A stretch of DNA of 10,938 bases from DATAEK01 sp036258055 (GTDB lineage: Bacteria > Acidobacteriota > Vicinamibacteria > Vicinamibacterales > 2-12-FULL-66-21): positions 1-10,938 of the forward strand of contig DATAEK010000430.1 in the NCBI GenBank assembly GCA_036258055.1, read 5' to 3'. Positions 6,464-10,938 of the stretch are shown here, one piece after another. The notes under the pieces are model-generated. The model was not told the DNA's origin, made no database searches, and saw only the letters and a program-made list of their open reading frames with translations. How positions within the stretch are numbered: the stretch's first letter is position 1; each line of letters starts with the position of its first letter. Both the position numbers and the translations under genes were made by a program.

Positions 6464-8932
6464 GTGCTCGAGCGTCTCTTCGTCGACGTGACCTCCGCGT
6501 TTCGCGCGCTCCGGACCACACCTGCGACGACGGCGGTGGCCGTTCTGACCCTCGCCGTCGCCGCCGGAACCAACCTGGCCATCTTTGACCTGATCGATCG
6601 GGCCCTCCTCAGTCCACCCCGGTTCGTCACCGATCCCGATCGCGTGATGACGCTCGCCTTCGAGCACACGACCTTCGACAACCAGCGCGTCCAGATGGCG
6701 ACCACGTCATACGTGACGTTCGACGCTATTCACGGTCACGTCCCGGCAACCTCGAACGCCGCTGCCTGGCAATCGATCTCGTCGAGCATCGTCGTCGACG
6801 GCGAGCAGCAGCAGGCCGAAGCGCTGCTCGTCTCCGGCGCGTACTTCGAGTGGCTTGGCGCACGCGCGCAGATCGGACGCGCGCTCCTGCCCGACGACGA
6901 CCGCGGCCCATCGGGATCGCCCGTCGTCGTGCTGAGCCATGCATTCTGGGAGTCGTCGTTCGCCGGGGATCGCGCCGTCATCGGCCGTCGTCTGACGTTC
7001 CGCGGCATCGAGCTGACGATTGTCGGGGTCATGCCCGCCGGATTCAGCGGGCATTCCGCGGCGCGGGTCGACGTGTGGATTCCGATTCACGCCGCCATGC
7101 GTGCGACACCTGGTTGGGATCGCGATCGCTTTCACAACATCGTGACGATTGGCGTGCGGCTCGGACCCGATCACAATGTGGCCGCGGCTGCTACACAGAT
7201 TGCGGCGGTCACCGGACTGCGCGCGGTGCTGACCCCAATTCGCGGCGTCGAGGTCACACGGACGGAACACACGATCGCGTACTGGCTCGCGGCCGTGTCC
7301 GTGCTGGTGCTCGTCATCGGGCTGGCGAACACCGCCACCCTGCTGCTCGTCCGCGGCGCCAGGCGCCGGCGTGAGTCCAGCATTCGCGTCGCCATCGGTG
7401 CGACGCGCGGACGGCTGGTGTCCCAGATCGTCGCGGAGTCGATGATGCTCGCGGTCGCCTCGGCTGCCGCGGCGCTGGGGCTCTCATTCTGGCTCGACGA
7501 AGCGGTCCGCCGCCTGCTCCTGCCGTCGCTCGTCGAAGCCACCGGACTGACGAAGCGGACGATGGGCGGCGCCGCGATCGCGGGCGCATGTGCACTCGCG
7601 GTTTCAGTCCTCGCCGGGGCCGCACAACTTCGCGGGCTCGGCCGTCCCGATCAACCCGGCGCCACGGGACCGCGAGGCCGCCGCGCACGCGGCCAGACGG
7701 CCTTGCTGCTGATCCAGACGACGCTCGCCGTCGTGCTCATCGCCGGGGCTGGCATGTTCGGCCGGAGCTTGTACGCGCTCGTCGCACAGGATCTCGGCAT
7801 GCGGATGACGGACGTGCTGTTGGTCAACTTCGAGCGTGGCCCGGGGTTCGTGCCGAATCAGGATCAGATCTTCGCGTCCGCGCTCGATCGCATTCGCGCG
7901 TTGCCCGGCGTCACGCTTGCGACGCCAATCCAGATCCTTCCGTTCACCGGCTTTCAAGTGCCGCCGATCAGCGTGCCCGGCCTCGCGGGGCCGCCGAGCA
8001 TCAACGGGCAGCTTCCCTATCTGACCGCCGCGACACCGGAGCTCTTCGACATCCTCGGCCTGGAGTTCGTGCAGGGCCGGCGGTTCACCGCAGCTGACGA
8101 AACCGGTCCGCCGGTCGCCATCGTCAATGAATCGATGGCCCGTACCGTCTGGCCTGGCAAGAGCGCGCTCGGCCAGTGCTTCCGCATCGGGTTCGATCCG
8201 TCCTTCGATCCCGACACGGCGACAGGGCCACCTGCGCCGTCGCCATCGGCGCCCTGCCGGGAAGTGATCGGCGTGGTCCGCAACGTACGGCAGCGGCAGG
8301 TGATCCCGAGCGGAGACGAAACGCGGCTGATGCAGTACTACGTGCCGTTCTCACAGAGCCACGTCGCGCCGCCGTTTGCGGGACCCATGCCGCACGTGCA
8401 GGGGCTGCTCCTGCGCGTAACTGCTGGTGCCGACACGCTGGCTGCGCCGATCCGCCGGCTCGTGGTCGACGGCCGCACCGATCTGCCGTTCCTGCGGGTG
8501 CGTCCGTACGCAGATCTCCTCGAGCCGCAGATGCGCCCCTGGCGCATGGGGACGGCGCTGCTGCTGCTCTTCAGTGGGCTCGCGCTGATCGTCTCAGCGG
8601 TGGGCTTGTATGCCGCGTTCGCGCATGCGGTCGGCGAACGGCGCCGCGAGATGGCGATCCGGATTGCAATCGGCGCCGTTCCGCGCGGTGTGCTGCTGAT
8701 GATCCTGCGCGAGGCCGCCGCCCTCGCCGCGGTTGGCGTGGTCTTCGGGTGCGTGATTGCCGCGGTCGGCGGCCGGTGGATTCAGGCGATGCTGTTCGGG
8801 ACGACCGCGACGGATCCGATCGTTCTCGGCGGCGCTTCGATCGTGATGCTCATCGTGGCCATCACGGCCGTGTTCCTCCCCGCACGGCACGCGGCCTCCG
8901 CCGATCCCAGCACGCTCTTGCGCGTCGAGTGA
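6464..8932 (+). CDS. ADOP-type orphan ABC permease (MacB/FtsX-like, duplicated)
   Basis: This 822-residue inner-membrane protein has two MacB-type halves. The N-terminal helix (~21-44, ending in the family-like NLAIFDLIDRALL) is followed by a large periplasmic domain (~45-265), then membrane helices near 271-294, 319-345, 367-388 and 412-435. A second periplasmic domain (~437-690) and FtsX-like helices near 695-722, 743-771 and 785-812 follow. Cytoplasmic segments RRRRESSIRVAIGATRGRLV and GERRREMAIRIAIGAVPRGVL are near-repeats, showing the internal duplication. The length and layout match acidobacterial duplicated orphan permeases, which usually lack an adjacent cognate ATPase; none is adjacent here. 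Mechanotransmission or efflux is inferred from MacB. The start is GTG 6464, with AGGAG (6454-6458) five bases upstream. It lies 51 bases after the DUF1579 gene. Its helix reads LAVAAGTN where family members often have LALGIGAN. Confidence 0.92.
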   Translation: MLERLFVDVTSAFRALRTTPATTAVAVLTLAVAAGTNLAIFDLIDRALLSPPRFVTDPDRVMTLAFEHTTFDNQRVQMATTSYVTFDAIHGHVPATSNAAAWQSISSSIVVDGEQQQAEALLVSGAYFEWLGARAQIGRALLPDDDRGPSGSPVVVLSHAFWESSFAGDRAVIGRRLTFRGIELTIVGVMPAGFSGHSAARVDVWIPIHAAMRATPGWDRDRFHNIVTIGVRLGPDHNVAAAATQIAAVTGLRAVLTPIRGVEVTRTEHTIAYWLAAVSVLVLVIGLANTATLLLVRGARRRRESSIRVAIGATRGRLVSQIVAESMMLAVASAAAALGLSFWLDEAVRRLLLPSLVEATGLTKRTMGGAAIAGACALAVSVLAGAAQLRGLGRPDQPGATGPRGRRARGQTALLLIQTTLAVVLIAGAGMFGRSLYALVAQDLGMRMTDVLLVNFERGPGFVPNQDQIFASALDRIRALPGVTLATPIQILPFTGFQVPPISVPGLAGPPSINGQLPYLTAATPELFDILGLEFVQGRRFTAADETGPPVAIVNESMARTVWPGKSALGQCFRIGFDPSFDPDTATGPPAPSPSAPCREVIGVVRNVRQRQVIPSGDETRLMQYYVPFSQSHVAPPFAGPMPHVQGLLLRVTAGADTLAAPIRRLVVDGRTDLPFLRVRPYADLLEPQMRPWRMGTALLLLFSGLALIVSAVGLYAAFAHAVGERRREMAIRIAIGAVPRGVLLMILREAAALAAVGVVFGCVIAAVGGRWIQAMLFGTTATDPIVLGGASIVMLIVAITAVFLPARHAASADPSTLLRVE

Positions 8933-8953
8933 ACGGCCACGCAAGTCTTTCCA

Positions 8954-9075
8954 ACAGGAGCACAGGAGAGAACAGTGATCCCGTCACTCCGTTGATCTCC
9001 GTTCCGCGAAATCAAGGGCCTTGCGACTTGAACAATTGTCACCTTGATTCGCCTCCCGATCTCCTGGCCTCCTGT
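8954..9075. repeat. Imperfect 16-bp inverted repeat spanning a convergent gene junction
   Basis: The left arm (8954-8969, ACAGGAGCACAGGAGA) and the right arm (9060-9075, TCTCCTGGCCTCCTGT) pair at 14 of 16 positions, with two adjacent mismatches. The arms are 90 bases apart. The left arm is in the gap after the permease stop; the right arm lies inside the 3' end of the dehydrogenase gene and encodes part of its charged tail. Each arm is itself a near-direct repeat of an AGGAG unit at 7-8 base spacing. It could be a transcript-end structure, a non-autonomous repeat element, or two insertions of a dispersed repeat in opposite orientation. I see no target-site duplication. Confidence 0.55.
9010..9049. 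terminator. Possible bidirectional transcript-end hairpin at the convergent junction
   Basis: AATCAAGG (9010-9017) and CCTTGATT (9042-9049) are perfect 8-bp reverse complements with a 24-base spacer, nested inside the 8954-9075 repeat. The stem overlaps the stop of the minus-strand dehydrogenase (9039-9041). The spacer holds another perfect palindrome, ACAATTGT (9032-9039), and CAAGG-G-CCTTG (9013-9023). It sits at the right place for genes that end facing each other, but no T-tract follows either side, so classical intrinsic termination is weakly supported. Confidence 0.3.
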
Positions 9076-10310
9076 CGATAACTCACCCGCCAGACACGAT
9101 TCCCGCCATCATCCGAGACAAGGATCGATCCATCCGGAAGCTGCAGCAGGCCCACCGGACGTCCCCACGCCTGCTTCTCCTCGTCGTCTCGCGCGATGAA
9201 ACCTGAGAGGAAGTTCTCCGGTGGTCCCGAAGGTTTGCCGCCGCGGAACGGCACGCGAATGACTGAATACCCTGACAGCTTCGAGCGGTTGATCGAGCCA
9301 TGCAGCGCGACGAATGCAGCGTTGCGGTACTCGGCGGGGAACTGCGAGCCGGTGTAGAAGGTCAGCCCGAGCGCGGCCGCGTGTGACGGCAGGAGCACGT
9401 CCGGCACGATGGCCGACTTCACCAGGTCTGGGCGCTGTGGCTCGACGGTCGGATCGAGATGCTTGCCGATGTACGAGTACGGCCAGCCGTAGAAACCGCC
9501 GGCGCGTACCGAGGTGATGAAGTCGGGCACGAGATCATCGCCGAGCTGATCCCGCTCGTTGACGGCCGTCCAGAGTGTGCTCGTTCCGGGGAAGTAGGCC
9601 AGACCGACGGGATTTCGAAGACCGCTCGCATACAGCCGGTGCGCGGATCCGTCGGGGTTGTATTCGTGGATGGCGGCGCGTTCGATCTGCCCTGGTGAGT
9701 TCTCGGGTGTCGAATTGGTCGCCGATCCGATCGTGACGTACAGCTTCGTGCCGGCCGGATTGAAGATCACGTTCCGGGTCCAGTGGTTGTAGCCGCGCGT
9801 CTGGCTGATGTCGATGTGCAGCCGGTTGGCGGTGTCCTGATCGAGGGCGGTGTCGCTCCCCGGCAGGTCCGCAATCTTTTCCGGACTCCCTGACGCTCTC
9901 GTCTGTCCTGACTGATACGTGAACCGGACCACCGAGTCGTTGTTACCGACGTAGAGGTAGTCCTTCCAGAATGCCAAACCAAACGGCCGGTTGAGTCCGG
10001 CGGCGAACGTCTCGCGGGTTTCCGCAACGCCGTCGTGATCCGCGTCGCGCAGGATCGTGATCTTCCCCTCGCCCCGGACCGGCTCCGCGAGGAAGACGTC
10101 GCCATTCGGCGCGAGCGCCATGAACCGCGCGAACTGCAGCCTGTCGGCGAACAGATTGACCGAGAATCCGGACGGGACCGTCAACTGATGACCATCGGGC
10201 AAGGGCACGACGCGCGTCGGTTTGCGGTACCACGGCGTCGCAAAGGGCGCCGGAAGCTGTTGAACGCCGAGCGCGATGAACAGGCAGACGAGGAGCGGAC
10301 GCGTGTTCAT
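9039..10310 (-). CDS. Secreted sorbosone/glucose dehydrogenase-like beta-propeller (GSDH family)
   Basis: This 423-residue protein is predicted to be exported and to fold as a six-bladed propeller of the PQQ-dependent sugar dehydrogenase type. A signal peptide (MNTRPLLVCLFIALGVQQ) is followed by LPDGHQLTVPSGFSVNLFAD, the usual family opening. Other landmarks are the acidic loop DADHDGVAE, GLNRPFGLAF, H176 in NHWTRN (matching the position of the catalytic histidine region), NERDQLGDD (251-259) and GGFYGWPY (271-278). Oxidation of a sugar or alcohol in the periplasm with PQQ is the family-based expectation; the substrate is unknown and the cofactor is not proved. ATG 10310 is chosen because it gives the signal peptide and lies four bases after the upstream stop. 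The frame extends to 10364 but would overlap that gene by 50 bases. No clear Shine-Dalgarno is seen, so translational coupling is likely. The last ~12 residues (RQEARRSGGESR) lie beyond the propeller and come from repeat-like DNA. Confidence 0.88.
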   Translation of the reverse strand: MNTRPLLVCLFIALGVQQLPAPFATPWYRKPTRVVPLPDGHQLTVPSGFSVNLFADRLQFARFMALAPNGDVFLAEPVRGEGKITILRDADHDGVAETRETFAAGLNRPFGLAFWKDYLYVGNNDSVVRFTYQSGQTRASGSPEKIADLPGSDTALDQDTANRLHIDISQTRGYNHWTRNVIFNPAGTKLYVTIGSATNSTPENSPGQIERAAIHEYNPDGSAHRLYASGLRNPVGLAYFPGTSTLWTAVNERDQLGDDLVPDFITSVRAGGFYGWPYSYIGKHLDPTVEPQRPDLVKSAIVPDVLLPSHAAALGLTFYTGSQFPAEYRNAAFVALHGSINRSKLSGYSVIRVPFRGGKPSGPPENFLSGFIARDDEEKQAWGRPVGLLQLPDGSILVSDDGGNRVWRVSYRQEARRSGGESR

Positions 10311-10314
10311 GGCA

Positions 10315-10938
10315 CTACCAGCCAAACACGGTACCGTGCGGAACCGCTGTCCCTGTCGCGCCATGCGGCCAGCTTGGACGATCGAACGCGACCCCTGGTC
10401 GATCCGAGCCGGCGTCTCGAAAGCCCGAATCCACGCTAAGCTGCCCGGTCGATCGGTCGAGCCGCAACATCCACATGCGGCGGTCGGCTTCAGGCCTGGG
10501 CTCGTTGGTCATGACAACTCGCGTGCCGTCGGTGGCGAGCCAATGCGGCCGCTGACGATCGTCAAAGGACACCGACGAGACTTGCCGGACGTTAGTCAGA
10601 TCGCTGACATCGAGCACGAACACCCGGCGGTCCGGCGCATTGGCCTGAATCCAGTACTTGCCCACGACGACGGGCGTTGCGCAACCCGGCGTCGTCGCGT
10701 CATGAACGAGCTGCACTTGCGGATCCGCACCATCCAGTCCCGCGACCCGATAGAGGCGGCACGCCCCGGTGTTGACGAGCACGGTTCGACCGTCTTGAAG
10801 GACTCGCGGTTCATTCGGCGCATCGGGTCCCGGCAGCTTGATCGTCTTCATCAACGAGAGATCGGACAGTCGCCAGACCTGCACTTGGTTGCCGCTATGG
10901 TCGTGCTCGATGCTGGCGCGGGCGGAATGCCATGAGGG
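10315..10938 (-). CDS. Beta-propeller protein, C-terminal part (runs off right edge; SBP56-like?)
   Basis: A minus-strand frame is open from the right edge to TAG 10317-10315, giving 207 residues of a longer protein whose start is outside the window; a GTG at 10884 is internal, because the same frame continues upstream as SARASIEHDHSGNQ. Repeated blade-like strands are visible: VQVWRLSDLSLMKTIKLP, TVLVNTGACRLYRVAGL, RRVFVLDVSDL, RPHWLATDGTRVVMTNE and MWMLRLDRSTGQL. The end WPHGATGTAVPHGTVF resembles the C-terminus of bacterial proteins related to selenium-binding protein 56/methanethiol oxidase. I am sure of the propeller, less sure of that subfamily. It is the upstream partner of the dehydrogenase-like gene, four bases apart, so the two propellers are almost certainly co-transcribed. 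The signal peptide, if any, cannot be seen. Confidence 0.75.
   Translation of the reverse strand, partial: PSWHSARASIEHDHSGNQVQVWRLSDLSLMKTIKLPGPDAPNEPRVLQDGRTVLVNTGACRLYRVAGLDGADPQVQLVHDATTPGCATPVVVGKYWIQANAPDRRVFVLDVSDLTNVRQVSSVSFDDRQRPHWLATDGTRVVMTNEPRPEADRRMWMLRLDRSTGQLSVDSGFRDAGSDRPGVAFDRPSWPHGATGTAVPHGTVFGW

Noticed and set aside
712..8932. The ABC exporter ATPase as partner of the ADOP-type permease
   Set aside because: The exporter is a self-contained fused half-transporter of a different ABC class, 3.8 kb away and separated by a minus-strand gene.
8176..9081. 301-codon plus-strand frame overlapping the permease 3' end and the following junction
   Set aside because: It is Arg/Ala-rich shadow sequence over FtsX helices that are clear in the permease frame, with no domain of its own.
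10276..10935. 219-codon plus-strand frame at the right edge
   Set aside because: It is the antisense of the propeller gene, whose minus-strand reading shows repeated blade-like strands and a family-like C-terminus.

Overview
The window is a GC-rich bacterial chromosomal segment with six complete genes and one gene cut at each end. The best lineage clue is the large orphan FtsX/MacB-type permease at 6464-8932. It has the architecture of the 'acidobacterial duplicated orphan permease' (ADOP) family, so an acidobacterium is likely, perhaps of the Vicinamibacteria type; the class is inference. I see no integrase, transposase, phage structural gene, CRISPR array, tRNA or rRNA.

Layout. (1) 1-536, minus: 5' part of a secreted protein of unknown function, running off the left edge. 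(2) 712-2625, plus: an MsbA-like ABC exporter half-transporter with membrane and ATPase domains fused, divergent from (1). (3) 2626-2688: a tract of 7-bp-phased repeats starting right after the exporter stop. (4) 2705-3196, minus: a GNAT acetyltransferase, convergent with the exporter. (5) 3278-5674, plus: a family B DNA polymerase with all proofreading and polymerase motifs intact, divergent from the acetyltransferase. Its start is unclear: the only well-placed ATG (3240) opens a six-codon frame inside a hairpin that would hide the Shine-Dalgarno sequence. (6) 5687-5779: a cluster of short palindromes. (7) 5852-6412 and 6464-8932, plus: a secreted DUF1579-like protein and the ADOP-type permease, probably one transcription unit. 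(8) 9039-10310 and 10315-10938, minus: a secreted sorbosone/glucose dehydrogenase-like beta-propeller and, four bases upstream of it, the 3' part of a second beta-propeller gene that runs off the right edge. These two look like one operon.

The genes do not form one pathway. Envelope and secreted proteins dominate: exporter, permease, DUF1579 protein and two propellers. The polymerase is the one information-processing gene. The least explained material is between genes: the 7-bp repeat tract, the palindrome cluster, and an AGGAG-rich repeat that recurs at the polymerase start and at the 8932/9039 convergent junction. I found no convincing new multi-gene system. The polymerase leader and the junction repeats most deserve a second look.
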